Shown one piece after another: positions 49,160 to 60,888 of a DNA stretch of 64,000 nucleotides (its first letter is position 1; each line of letters opens with the position of its first letter). This DNA is from Biscogniauxia marginata. Its lineage: Eukaryota; Ascomycota; Sordariomycetes; Xylariales; Xylariaceae. The notes beneath the pieces were generated by a model, which saw only the letters and a program-made list of their open reading frames with translations, did not search any database and was not told the origin of the DNA. The stretch spans positions 124,001 through 188,000 of the forward strand of contig MU404076.1 in assembly GCA_022695795.1 (NCBI GenBank), in the 5' to 3' direction. The position numbers and the translations under genes were made by a program.

Positions 49160-50574
49160 GGTGGGTTGACGACAGATAGGGAGAATGGGGGAGATTCGTG
49201 GTGGTGGTGGGGTTGCTGAAGGTTGAACTGTATTTAAGAAAGAGAGGTTATTATAGGTCGTAATGGGCATGAGAGAGATGGAGCCAAAATCGCTCCTACT
49301 GGGACTCCACCAAAAAAGATCATGTGACTTGGCTCGCATATAGTGCTCAACCAATTGGTTCAATGTTCCATTGCAGCAACAGCGACAGGTACTGAGTGCT
49401 ATAGCAGCCTCCGTACTCCGGACTATTTCTTTGTTTGCCCAGCATTAAATCATGTATGCAACAGTTCGGTGTTTACGTCAATTCCTTTATTTAATACGAT
49501 GCGCCACTCCAGTCACATGTGAGCTACTTATAAAGTTAGGCGTCTCTCCGTGTTATATACTGATAGGTAGGTACTAGTGATATGTATTAGTGATAGGTAC
49601 TAGTGGATGAGAGAAATGGAACTTGGATGTTCCTCGGGGCTTATTTTAGATGTATGAGGTATGGCAGAAGGTCATACAAATACCACAGAGAGGACTGAGG
49701 ACTGCTCACTACGTCAGGACTAGGGAATCGGAGCGTCCTGTTTTGCTGACCTCCGGAAGGAACTGAGCAGCCAACGACCTCCCGATGTGCAGCAACAAAG
49801 CAACACATTTATTAGTCGTACTTCCCTATTTTTCCTTTCTTACTTTCTCCCTGTGAAGTTAGTAATTGCCGCAAATTTCTTGTAGGCCACATGCCTCGTC
49901 ACTTCTCATCCTCTACCTCCGTCCAATAGCTCTTCCATTGAGACAAGCGTTGAAAAAAACTAGTCGACAATTCACAAGCGCGCGGACAAACAGGGGACTT
50001 TTAATCACGATTCAGTTTTAGAGTAGAGAGGGGGACCCGCTCCACGAATCCAAAGGTCCGATATTCAACGAACCATCTCCTCATCCTCAACACCAACGCC
50101 GACGCCGCTGCTGGCGCCACTGCTGGCGCCACTGCTAAACCAAACTGCCACTAACACCACCGCGACTCTTACCACTACCTTTTCTACATCTACCACTACG
50201 TCCTCTCTCTCCCTCCCCCCTTCCCCTCTTTTCTTTTCTCTTCAACTCTCTCCCACACAGCAACAATCCACCACTCGAAGGGACCGTCTTTCCGGATGTC
50301 AATGGCATGCGATAACCGGTAGCTCCTGTGTCGACGGTGGACTTGCGAGGGTGCGTTCCCCCGCACACCGCACGCACACACCTCATCCTCTTCCCAGCGA
50401 CCCTGTGACTCTCCCGCGAGTCAAACACCACGCCGCACGCGACCACGATCCTTATCCCTCTCCTTTCCCTACACCACTCCGACCCTTCAATCGCTCCCTG
50501 GGGCCTCTGAAGTGCCAGTCCAGAGGCCCCGATCTTTGTGTCCATCGTCGGACTCCCCACCACCCAGCAAGGGG
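49160..50574. promoter_or_regulatory. Shared upstream region of QCR7 and NAD+ carrier genes
   Basis: A 1.4-kb divergent interval. A direct repeat of CTGCTGGCGCCA lies at about 50107-50132, and a long pyrimidine-rich leader (about 50150-50270) precedes the carrier. The reverse frame at 50135-50809 is a mirror of this tract and the carrier N-terminus. Confidence 0.45.
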
Positions 50575-52055
50575 ATGTCTCACGGCGAAGCCCAGAGCCA
50601 TCCGACAGGACGCTCACCCGACCAGACGCCAGAATATGGGGTTTTCTCCCATCCACATTCACCGACAGCTCCCTCCACCGGCTCGTCGGCAGATCATCAC
50701 AGCCCAGGCCCTCACCGGACCCTGGCCTCGGCGGTAGCCGCCATGGACTTGCACGACTCTCAGGGCCTGACCCCGATACAAAGGTGGGCTGCAGATGCTT
50801 CGGAATCACAGTTCAACGCCCTCTCCGGTGCTGTCGGCGGCTTTACCTCCGGCATTGTCACTTGCCCTCTCGATGTCATCAAGACGAAGCTACAGGCCCA
50901 GGGTGGCTTTAGTCCCGCGGCCAAGGGGGGACATGTTGGTCATCACAGAGTCTATTCAGGCTTGTTAGGTACCGCAAGGGTCATATATAGAGAGGATGGG
51001 CTGCGCGGCATGTACAGAGGCTTAGGCCCCATCATTCTTGGATACCTACCCACTTGGGCCGTCTGGTTTACCGTGTACAACAAGAGCAAGAAGTTCATGG
51101 CTGAACAAAATTGTAAGCAACTCTTTGCTTTCTTTTCCAAAATGGCAACAGCTCCCATATGTTAAGATGCCCCTCTGCCTCCCCCTTTACTGACCTTGAA
51201 ACTCGATTACTGGAGCAAACTGGCTAACCAACCAATTCTTTGACAGTACAAAATCAGTTTGTCATCAACTTCTGGTCTTCAATTGTAGCTGGAGCCAGCA
51301 GCACAATAGTGACAAACCCGATCTGGGTAATCAAAACCCGGCTCATGTCACAATCGTCGAGCAGATACAATGGAGAGCTGTCGGCCTTCCCGAGGTCGGG
51401 TAACACTCCGACGTCAAGACCAAATATCAACTCTCCTTGGCATTATCACTCGACAATTGATGCTGCCCGCAAGATGTACTCGTCAGAGGGTATCTTGTCG
51501 TTTTATTCTGGGCTTACCCCCGCGCTTCTCGGTCTTACGCATGTTGCTGTGCAATTTCCTGCCTACGAATTCCTCAGAAAGAAATTCACGGGTCAGGGCA
51601 TGGGAGAGATGACCGACCAGAATGCGCAGACGCAGTGGATAGGGGTGTTATCAGCTTCGATAATTTCGAAGATAATGGCTAGTTCGGCCACGTATCCCCA
51701 CGAGGTGATTCGGACTAGATTACAAACCCAAAGACGCCCAGCACCCGGAGTGGAATATTTACAGGGGCTGGGTATTTCCTCGGAACCGAGCTCGTCGGGG
51801 CATTCACGGCCAAAAATCAACACTCCCCAGCCTAAGTATAGAGGTGTGGTCATGACATTCCGCACTATACTCCGTGAAGAGGGCTGGAGAGCGTTCTACG
51901 CAGGTATGGGAGTGAATATGATGCGGGCAGTGCCGGCGGCGACAGTCACGATGATGACATACGAATACGTGATGAAGACACTACATCACACACAGGCTGA
52001 GGGCCAACGCAAGAGGGCTATGAATCTAGATGAGACGACATTGCCCGAGCCTTGA
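50575..52055 (+). CDS. ndt1: Mitochondrial NAD+ transporter (SLC25 family, Ndt1/Yia6-like)
   Basis: Inner-membrane carrier that imports NAD+ into mitochondria. Two exons, 50575-51112 and 51247-52055, give 448 residues. Three mitochondrial-carrier repeats carry signature motifs: CPLDVIKTKL (about 97-106), NPIWVIKTRL (about 203-212) and YPHEVIRTRL in the third. The contact-point region after repeat 1 (GYLPTWAVWFTVYNKSK) is typical of the NAD+/pyrimidine/folate branch, with the Trp favouring NAD+ carriers. The hydrophilic N-terminal extension is about 75 residues and rich in Ser, Pro and His. An alternative start, Met57 at 50743, has a perfect CCGCCATGG context and would give 392 residues. The loop after the third signature has a long Ser/Gln/Pro-rich insert. 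Confidence 0.88.
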
Positions 52056-54669
52056 ATATTCGACCTCCCAACTGGGAGATAGATAAACACGTTTGCGTGC
52101 GAGTTTCATACGGTGCATATCGTGAGGTCAACTGAGAGAGGATCCCCCAACGGCAGGGGCGAACGAGTGGCCGGGTTGGCTGGAACTGGACTGGGGAGGG
52201 AAATGTCTAGGCAGATGGGCCGGTCCAGATACGATACCCTTCTTTGTAGGTATAGATACATCCAGGCCGCGGCTGCGAATTGGCAGGTAAATTTGAAACA
52301 TGGAACTCACGTGAATAATGAACTACGTAGTTGCTGGTTGCGCACTATGAATGTTCGTTTACCCTGGTCGATACGAATCTTACGTAGATTCGTAGTAGAA
52401 GCCGGGGCAATATCTCCTCGTCCCCTCTCTCTCTATGTCTGCCCAATATGGTTGAAGTAGATTCATTCAGCTAAACGGGGGAAGTATAATAAGATCGAAA
52501 CGTATGCGTTGATAGATATGGATAGTTGCTCATGAGGCTACATAGGAGACAGGTCAGCTGTCTCAAAGGTAAGGAGGACTATGGGAGGTGCGAGGCGACA
52601 CAGGCCGGAATGATGAGGCGCCAATGAAAGGATGGTGTATCTACTCTACATATGCTCGCCTCGGTTTATATATCCGTTATTTAATTTATGGACACCCTCT
52701 TAACAGAGAACGGGAGCTGCTAACATACTGTCGATCTTATGTCCTCGCGCTATTATTATTGGTCACTGTTAGTAAACCTGGAAATGTGCTCTTTTGCTTA
52801 TACCAAGTATGTGGTTTCTGGTATGACGAGACGGCGTGGTGGCTTACGAGCTTATGAAAGAATGAATATATGAGATGGCTACTTAAAGGGAGTGTAAGGG
52901 GGATTACGAATCACATTATCTTTGATGGTACTATGAGATATATAGGTCATACTTGTATAAATTGTGTGTTCTCATGAGGCAGGGAATGAATGGTAAGTCG
53001 AGAACTGATATGACGAGATGGTGATGAGACTGTGAAAGTCTTGAGGCGGGCTGCTGCTGCACGCGTGACGACACTGGGTTGCCTACCTACCCCGACGCTC
53101 GCTCGCGGGGGACAGCGGTGGGCTGGCTGGATAGCGAATGTTTTCCCTGTGGAGGGTTCGCTAAGTGAGGTATTGCGTAACGATATTTATAATATAGTAG
53201 TAACCTAATAGATCCAGATGTCTCTTTTCTCTACTTCCCCCCTTTTATTTTGATTTCCACCCCCTCCCCCCTTTTTTCTCAAGGTGTATGTTTCACTCAA
53301 ACAAGAGAGCAAAGAGCTGTTCTGTTACACCAATGACAGAACCCCCGCTTGACATGTCGTCTGCCACCCCGCTCCTTGTGTCGTGACGTTCAGATATCAC
53401 CTACATGTATGTAGGAGGTAGGTATGCATGTAAGGTAGGTATGATCTAGATTAGAGATGTGACCTCCTCCCTCCCCGGTTTCCCACCGTGCGGGATCACG
53501 TCAGAGGAGAGGTTATCTCACAGGGGCCTCCAAATCTTAGTTGGCTACCCGAGCTAGCTGGCCAGGTTGTGTATATAAACCCTTGCTGCTGCCGTTAGTT
53601 TACGTTCGTTGTGACAGACTGTAATAGGTATATCGTAACATAGCTTGAATCATCTGCCACTCAAGAGCTGCGATGAGTAGGTTAACTTGATAGATATGGT
53701 TTAGTCAACATAACTCGGATACGTCAAAGGTAGCCGTAGCCGTTGAATCATGTAATAAATAGTGACAGTAAAAAGCAACACACAATCTGATAGCCTCCCG
53801 TCCTGTATGGATCGACGCGGCTGCCCGTGTTGCAGCCATCCCGCCAATCCCAATTCGTTACACGCTCGATACCACAGCATGTAGTCTCGTAAATTCCTTC
53901 TTTTATTCTGACAAGATACACATCACCCACTCTGCTACTTTAAGCAATTAATTTCTATTCTTTCTTGAAGAGTATTGCTCTGATATAGTAAGTAGTCTTA
54001 CTCGTTCTGTGGATAGTACTCAACTCGGATCAGTTAGCTACTTCGTGCCTAGGCTTCTCGGTGGTTCAATGACACTGCCGCGTTGGCTACGTCCCCGCGG
54101 ACAAACAGACAAGTGCCAATCTTCCATACTCAAAGCTCATGAGGTAAATTGGAAGAGCTCGGCTGGTAAGTGTCAGCTTCTTGCGATCAAAAAGAAAACT
54201 AGACAAGAAAGACATCTTCGTGCTACCCGCCGGTCCAATGGGTGCAGATTTATGCATGCCCTTCTGTACGTCTCGATTGACCCAACGATTCATACACCAA
54301 TAACAATTTCATTAGCCAATCAGGGGAGAGTCATCTCATTCTGCTTGCGTACTCGAGATATGGGTTAACCGGACAATGCGAAGAAACCTCATCTGAGCAA
54401 GTGGTTGGCCCCCCGGGCTTGACGCCCTAATGCATAGACCGTTGAGAATGTCCCGTGGCGGGGACGACTCCCCAGACCATTCAGCCGGAATCTACGCGTT
54501 ACATAGATGACGAGAACCCGGGATGTGTTTATACATGGATAAGGAGAACCTGGAACGCCCCTTAAGCTTGTGGGAGCAACAGACTAATAATAAGGATTTA
54601 TATAAATATCTGGCACATCGAGCTCTCTGATAGCTAACTGGCTGCAGACACATGTAAACCACCACTAAC
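52056..54669. other. Intergenic region
   Basis: No gene supported over 2.6 kb. TAGGTA motifs lie at about 53411-53442. Frames up to 119 codons (54009-54368) have no features. Confidence 0.5.
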
Positions 54670-56864
54670 ATGGCGTCACAAGCGTACGAAGGCATCCTCA
54701 CAAGCCCCCTCCTAGCTCTCGCGGTCGGGTGTCTACTCATCCTGTACATAGTGTACTCATACGCATCGTCATGGTACCGACTGCGGGAATTCGATGGGCC
54801 CCCCTTAGCCTCACTCTCATACCTCTGGATGTTCCGGACCTCGCTGGCGGGCGAGCAGGCGGTGCGATACCGCGCCGTCAGCGATAGGTACGGCGCGCTC
54901 GCGCGCATCGGGCCGAACGACCTTCTCACGGCGGATCCGGATGTGCTGCGCCGCATGAGCGCCGCGCGCTCGCTGTACCCCCGTTCCAACTGGTACCGGG
55001 CCATGCGCATCGACCCTTACGTGCCGGTGGTCGTGAGCATGACCGACGACGCCGCGCACGACCGCCGCAAGGCGCAGCTCACCCCGGGGTATAGCGGCCG
55101 CGAGAACCCCGACATCGAGGCCAGCATCGACGAGCAGATCGCGAGCCTCGCGGTGCTGATTCGGCGGAAGTACGTCTCTTCTTCTTCTTCTTCTACTTCT
55201 ACTTCCAAGTCCAAGTCTACCAATACGACTGTTCATGACGGCGCGGAGTCGCCGCCGCCGCTGCTGCGGCCCATGGACTTGGCCATCACGACCAACTACT
55301 TCACGCTCGATGTCATCACCCGGATCGCCTACGGCCGCGAGTTCGGGTACCTGGAGACCGACTCGGACGTGTTTGACTACATCAAGACAACGGAGAGTAT
55401 CACGCCCAGGAACACTCTGCTAGCCGAGATCCCGTACCTTTCGCTCTTCGCTTTCAGCAACACAGCACTGAAGCTGTTCGGGCCGAAGCCCACTGACAAA
55501 GAAGGCATAGGCCAAATGATGGCGTGAGTTCTTTCGCTTTTTCTCTCTGTCTCTCTCTCGTCTTGCCAAGTTCTGTAACCTCCCTATCATCCACTATCCC
55601 ATCTTAAAAACTGTGGAATTTGCGCCTTTATCTCACGGCGCAATATATTACGCACAATAGGTTAGCGCAGAAGATCGTCGGCGAGCGGTTCGGACCTGAT
55701 GCTAAAAACGAGAGAGATATGTTGGTATGTGTCACCCCTTTCCCCTTTCCTTTCCTGTCCTCCCATGAGCGGGAAAATTCTGAGGAGGAGGAGGACGACG
55801 ACGGCGGCGGAAAGAAAGAAAAAAGAAAAAGAAGAAGACAAATGAAAAGGGAGTTAAATGTCAATGAAAATGGATATTAAACTTTCAGCAGGGATCCTTC
55901 ATTAGACACGGCCTTCCCCGCCGGCAGTGCGAGGCCGAGGTCCTAGTCCAGATCATCGCCGGCTCGGACACCACGGCGACGGCTATCCGCGGCACCATGT
56001 TGTATATCATGTCGACGCCGCATGTCTACTTCCGACTGCAGCGGGAGATCGACGACGCGGTCGCGTCGGGCAAGGCATCGAGTCCCATCCGCGCCGATGA
56101 GGCAAGGGATCTGGAGTACTTACATGTTGTTTACTATACGTCCCTGAAATAACATTACAATTCTCTTCCCCCTTTCCCCCCCTCCGCCCGTCGGGCTCCT
56201 CACTACGAGGCTGGAAAGAAAAAAAAAGGAATCGATACTAGAATCCAATTCATATCACTGAAAAAGAAATTTCACCCTAAGCCGTAATATACGAAGGGCT
56301 CCGAATGAACCTGCCCTTCTCGGGGCTCCTCATGAAAGAGGTGCCGCCGGAGGGCGATACGCTCGGCGGCCGATTCGTCCCCGGAGGAACGCGCGTGGCG
56401 CAGAGCATCTTGGCGATCCAGCGGAGCCGCGAGATCTTCGGCGACGACGCTGACCTCTTCCGGCCAGAACGTTGGCTCATCGACCGGGGTCACCACCACG
56501 TGGACGGGGAGGAAGGAGAGGAGGAGAAAGGAGGGGAGGAAAGAAAGCGCGAGATGGCGCAGACGGTCGATCTCGTTTTCGGGTGTGGCCGCTGGGGCTG
56601 CATCGGAAAGACCGTTGCCTTCTTGGAGCTGAATAAAATCTACTTCGAGGCACGTAACGGCCCTCCCCCCCGGTCCTTTGTTTGCCCCTTTTTGTTGTGT
56701 GTGATATTACTTACTTACATTCCCCTAAAATTTTCATATCTTAGTTACTACGACATTTTGACTTCCAGCTCATCGACGTCAAAAACCCCATGCGCTCCCG
56801 AAACTACAATATGTTCTTCCAGAGCGATATGTGGGTGAAGGTCACGGAGAGGACGGGGCTGTGA
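54670..56864 (+). CDS. Cytochrome P450, pisatin-demethylase-like, one junction out of frame
   Basis: Membrane-bound monooxygenase. Exons: 54670-55523, 55661-55724, 55892-56125, 56282-56649 and 56745-56864 (about 546 residues). An N-terminal anchor (LLALAVGCLLILYIVYSY) precedes LREFDGPPLASLSYLWM. The I-helix is IIAGSDTTATAI; the K-helix ExxR is YEGLRM; then FRPERW and the haem loop FGCGRWGCIGK with its Cys ligand. The resemblance is to CYP families around pisatin demethylase. Two junctions are odd. Exon 3 ends at CAT|GTTGTT in phase 0, but exon 4 (AVIYEGLR) needs one more base, as if a G had been lost at the acceptor. Intron 4 uses a GC donor (GAG|GCACGT), joining IYFE to LLRHFDFQLID. Ser/Thr-rich (about 173-192) and Glu-rich inserts are also present. 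It may be a recent pseudogene or carry a 1-nt sequence error. An SDR follows on the same strand. Confidence 0.85.
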
Positions 56865-57733
56865 TGTGGAAGTGATGATGATTTCGCTCACTTCAGAGCA
56901 AATTTCACCTAGGTAGGTAGGTACTTACGAGAGAACCAAAGTAGAAGTCAGTGCAGAACAAGGAATATGTTGATTTACAATCGATAAAAACACCGAAGTA
57001 ACTTCTAAGTTCAGAAGAGCTCTCCCGGAGCTCCCGGTCCGCATGTTCGGGAACACCACCTCCCGCTGCAGAGGACGAGGCTATTCGCCGTGATTTGCTT
57101 GACATGTTATAGCTCAGAGCGCCAGTAGATACTTGAAACCTTGGCAAGATATAAAGTGGACTGTACCTACCTAGCCCCCTTCGACTCCAAGCCGTTCCCA
57201 CTCCGGAGTTAACATTGCATTAACACCTTTGAACCTCTTAAGATTCCATTGGCCGGTAACCCAGTCGCATGTCTGCAATTCTTCTCCGTGATCATTCGAG
57301 TTAAGACACAGCCAACGCGGTAGCCTAGAAGCTTGATCCGGGCTGGGAACTCATCTCGGGGTACTCTACTCTCCTGGCATCACGGACACAAAGGTATCGA
57401 CAAAATCGTCGCGGACAGAGGCGGTCTTAAAGAGCGTAACAGCCTTCTTTTCTCTGTTTCAAGGGGGTAGAGAGTGTGGATAGGTCCCCGGAGAGTCTCA
57501 AAAGGAATCACGAGGGAGCCGGCCCGCAACAACAGCTTTTGTCGCACGAGTGTCAAAACTCATATACACACACACACACATATATATATATGTATATCAA
57601 ACCTCGAAACTCCCATAGGGTACCTACTAACTAGCACAAAATCCACCTTAACCAAGTGAAAAGGAACAAGACAAGATTCCCGAATACTAGAGTTTCTTCT
57701 CTTTTTTTTTCTTTTTCTTTTTTTTTTTCCATC
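56865..57733. promoter_or_regulatory. Region between P450 and SDR, SDR promoter
   Basis: Contains a (CA)n(TA)n repeat at about 57562-57597 and a CT/T-rich tract at 57693-57731 directly before the SDR start codon. TAGGTA motifs lie at about 56911-56925. No gene is supported. Confidence 0.5.
57562..57597. repeat. (CA)n(TA)n microsatellite
   Basis: About eight CA units followed by about six TA units, upstream of the SDR gene. Confidence 0.9.
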
Positions 57734-59415
57734 ATGGCAATGGTATCGAGGGCTCCCTTCCAGCTCACGGGCCGGTACGCCGAGCGCAGCAAGTGGGAGA
57801 ACGTCAACGGGCCCGGCGACTCGCGGCCGACCGGGCTCCAGGTGGTCGAGGACGAGGGCCTCGCCGGCGCGCTGGGCGGCAGGGTCGTCCTCGTCACGGG
57901 CGTGTCCTCGGGCATGGGGCCGGCCACCGTCCGCGCCATGGCGGCGACGGGCGCGACCGTCTTCGCGACGGCCAGGAACCTCGACAAGGCGAAGGAGGCG
58001 CTGGGTGCGCTGCTCGATATGGGGCGCGTCCACCTGCTGTATATGGACCAGGTTAGTTGTTATCCGGAGTTTTCCTTTGGAGACCCTGTATTCCTTCTAT
58101 CCTTGCTGTGTTGTGTTACTGGGATACGTTTTTTCTTCTTCTTACTGTTTTTCTGGCCCGTTCGACAAACCTCGGGGACGTTGGCGTTGTTTACCCCTGA
58201 GCGTCCTTTCCGAAGAGACCCTATCTCACACCCCCCCCTCCCCCCCCCCTTTTTTTTTTCCCCAATCCCCCTTCCTGAAAAGGGGAAAAAGAAACGAATT
58301 TCTCTGGGGAATTTTACAAACCAGACTTAACTAACAACAACCTCCGCCGCCGCAACCCCCCCCAGACCGACCTCTCCAGCGTCCGGGCCTGCGCGGCCGA
58401 GGTGCGCGCGCGCAGCGGGGGCAGGCTCAACGTCATGATCAACAACGCGGGGGTGATGGACACGCCGGAGCAGCGGACCGCGGACGGGTTCGAGCTGCAG
58501 CTCGGCACGAACCACCTCTCGCACTTCCTGCTCTTCTGGCTGCTCCGGGACCTGCTGCTGCTCGCGGGCTCCGCGCCGGGCGCCGGCCCCCACTCGCGCG
58601 TCGTTAACGTCTCCTCGTCGGTCCACCGCTACGGGCCGGTGCGGTTCGACGACCTGAATTTCGAGGGCGGCACTTATGACGCCTGGGCTGCTTGTAAGTT
58701 TTCTTCATGTATAAATACCTACACATAAAGGGCGTGGGAGACGCGGAGCTTCGGTATTCGTCGTATACATGATAAACGGTCTCCTTCCTCTTCTCTCTAC
58801 CTACCCGGTCACTACCCACCAGGGGGTAGTGTGGAAAATAAGATTCAGTTACTAACCGAACCCCCTCCCCCATCGCAGACGGCCAGTCCAAGACGGCCAA
58901 CATCTACATGGCGACGCAGATCGAGCGCCTGTACGGGTCGCGGGGCCTGCACGGGTACAGCCTCAACCCGGGCAGCTTCTTCAGCCCCAACCTGCAGAAG
59001 TACTGCCTGGACGGGATAGAAGCGATGAGGAGCAACGAGCGCAGTAAGTCCTGACCCAAGTGACCCCCTCCAACCCCAACCCCAACCCCAGCCCCAGCCC
59101 CTTTTCCCCTTTTTGTTTCTCTCACACAGCAAACGCAAAATCCCCGCTAACTCACTTTTCCCTATCCCGTTTTTCTTTCCTAAAGTTATGAGATACTTCG
59201 TAAACTACGACCAAGCCTGCGCGACCAGCGTCTACGCGGCCGTGTCCAAGGATCTCGAGGGCCGCGGCGGGCTGTACCTCGAGGGCGCGTCCGTGGCGGG
59301 TCCGGCGCCGCCGGACGGCGACTCGGTCGAGTACGGGTACGGCGAGTGGGCGTTCGACCGCGAGAAGGAGGAGAAGCTGTGGGAGATTAGCAAGCAGATG
59401 GTCGGCGTCGAGTGA
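57734..59415 (+). CDS. Short-chain dehydrogenase/reductase (retinol dehydrogenase-like)
   Basis: NAD(P)-dependent oxidoreductase of the classical SDR fold. Four exons, 57734-58051, 58366-58693, 58879-59043 and 59186-59415, give 346 residues. The cofactor motif is TGVSSGMG (55-62; usually ...GIG), with an Arg-Asn pair after strand 2 (TARNLDKA) that suggests NADP(H). NNAG is at 132-135, the catalytic Ser lies in NVSSSVH (188-194), and Tyr216 and Lys220 form YGQSK. The C-terminal substrate loop is long, as in WWOX/RDH-like fungal SDRs. The introns are 314, 185 and 142 nt, longer than elsewhere in the window and full of C- and T-runs, including a CCCCAA-like repeat. It follows the P450 by 870 bp on the same strand; co-function is inferred from position only. 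The substrate is unknown. Confidence 0.9.
59070..59103. repeat. CCCCAA/CCCCAG hexamer repeat in SDR intron 3
   Basis: Five to six imperfect units of CCCCA(A/G) within the intron. Confidence 0.8.
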
Positions 59416-60169
59416 TAAAGAGTCAAGTTGGCTTGGCTGACTTGGGCTTATCTAGTATTTAGAAAGAACGAAGAAGCCTTAAGGGGTACCGACGACGACG
59501 CATGCTACAAGATGCAAAGATGCATATTGTAGATAGAGGCTGATCTATCGACCAATGAACAAGTTCATCTTGATCCAATTTCAGTAGCTGAGATCGCCGG
59601 GATCGGCCAATTGTTGCGCAGCTTGGCCTACTTGGTCAGGTAGTGTAAGAATATACCTCACGTCGAGCCAATTGTAAGACATGATGATCTCATGTGAACC
59701 TATTGACCGTTGCTAGTCCGACTAGATTCTAAACAGCCCAATAACAACGTCTTGTCGAATTGCGAAAACCATTTCACCTGCGTAATTTTCATGTTCACAT
59801 AGATTATGATTCCGAAGAAAAATCCATCCCGAGTCAAACGACTCGTTGCTTTGTATTTGCAACCGTGCCGGTTACCAGGATAACTGTTCGAAACTCATCC
59901 GGTAACGACTAGCAGTTTCCGATGAAATTCAATCATCGCTCCAAACCTAGAAAAATACAAAAGCCGCATTACAAAATCATTTACGCAAAACCGGTCCGAA
60001 CCAGAACCACCGACTCGCTGTTACCATGTCAGGCAGAAGCTTAGAGTCTCCCACCTTTGAAAAAGAGTTCCCCAAGCCAAAATACACAGCTGCTGTCCCC
60101 AGCTCCTTTCCTAACCCTTATTTGAAAGCACCTCATAACGGTCGTGAACAACCCATGTCCAGCATCTAT
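59416..60169. other. Intergenic region downstream of SDR
   Basis: No gene or repeat recognised; the plus-strand frame at 60026-60616 overlaps the next gene antisense and is its mirror. Confidence 0.5.
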
Positions 60170-60888
60170 CTAGAGAGCAATGTTAGGCTTACTACTCCGA
60201 TTACTAAACACGTCGTCCACGAGTCCTTTCCAGAGATTCGTCAGCATGCCCTGGCTCTGCTCGGCGTCCTCGCCGTCGTGCACGAACTTGAGCTCGACGC
60301 CGTCGATGCCCATCCCCTCGACCTCGGTCAAGGCCGAGGGAGACACGAGCTCGGGGTTCGCGGCCACGATGCTGATTTCGGGGGCGGCGATGGGAACGTC
60401 GTCGGCCTCTGGAGCGTGGTGGGCGACGAAGTTGTCGGGAAGCAGGGGGACGCGGAGCTTGCTGAACGGGTCATCGGCGGCGCCCTCGAGAGCGGCCGAG
60501 CCGGGGAACACCATGTAGTCGATGGTGCTGGCGTCAGACCGAATAGCGCGAGGAGCAGTCGAAGAGAAGGTCTGCATCAGACGGAGCTTCCGAGGTGGAG
60601 GGTGAGGGCGGTTTGAAGTGCGGGTGGTGAGATGGCGAGGGTGCTGAAAAGGCGAGACGTCTGGTTAGCCATGATGTCTCTTGGGGATATGTGGAATGCG
60701 GAATGGCTTACATCGGGATCTATATTCCGCTCCTTGAGGAGTTCTGCATATTTCCGGGAGAGAGGAGCGGCAGCTTTTGAGCCAGTGAGGAGGGTGGGGG
60801 ACTGGGGGACGGCCGCCGCAGCGGTGGTGCTGATAGAGCGGGCGAGCCTCGAGGCGGGAGCCGTAAGACGGGGACCGGACATCATCAT
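60170..60888 (-). CDS. Conserved fungal mitochondrial protein, unknown function
   Basis: Two exons, 60888-60712 and 60643-60170, give 216 residues if the first of three consecutive ATG codons is used. The intron is 68 nt (GTAAGCC...CCTTTTCAG). A closer CAG at the end of AACCAG gives a dead-end frame, so the CTTTTCAG acceptor was chosen because it keeps the long downstream frame. The N-terminus is Arg/Ser/Ala-rich without acidic residues (SRLARSISTTAAAA), a typical mitochondrial leader. A segment RKYAELLKERNIDPD precedes the splice. The second half is acidic with IDYMVFPGSAAL, a Pro-rich middle (PEADDVPIAAPEISIV) and GMLTNLWKGLVDDVF near the end. I recognise this as a conserved fungal type but cannot name it. 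Confidence 0.7.

Noticed and set aside
59071..59103. CCCCAA repeat as an internal telomere-like tract
   Set aside because: Ascomycete telomeres are usually TTAGGG; the units are imperfect and lie within an intron.
60026..60616. 196-codon plus-strand frame
   Set aside because: Antisense to the mitochondrial protein gene, whose reverse frame has a leader, a good intron and ordered segments.
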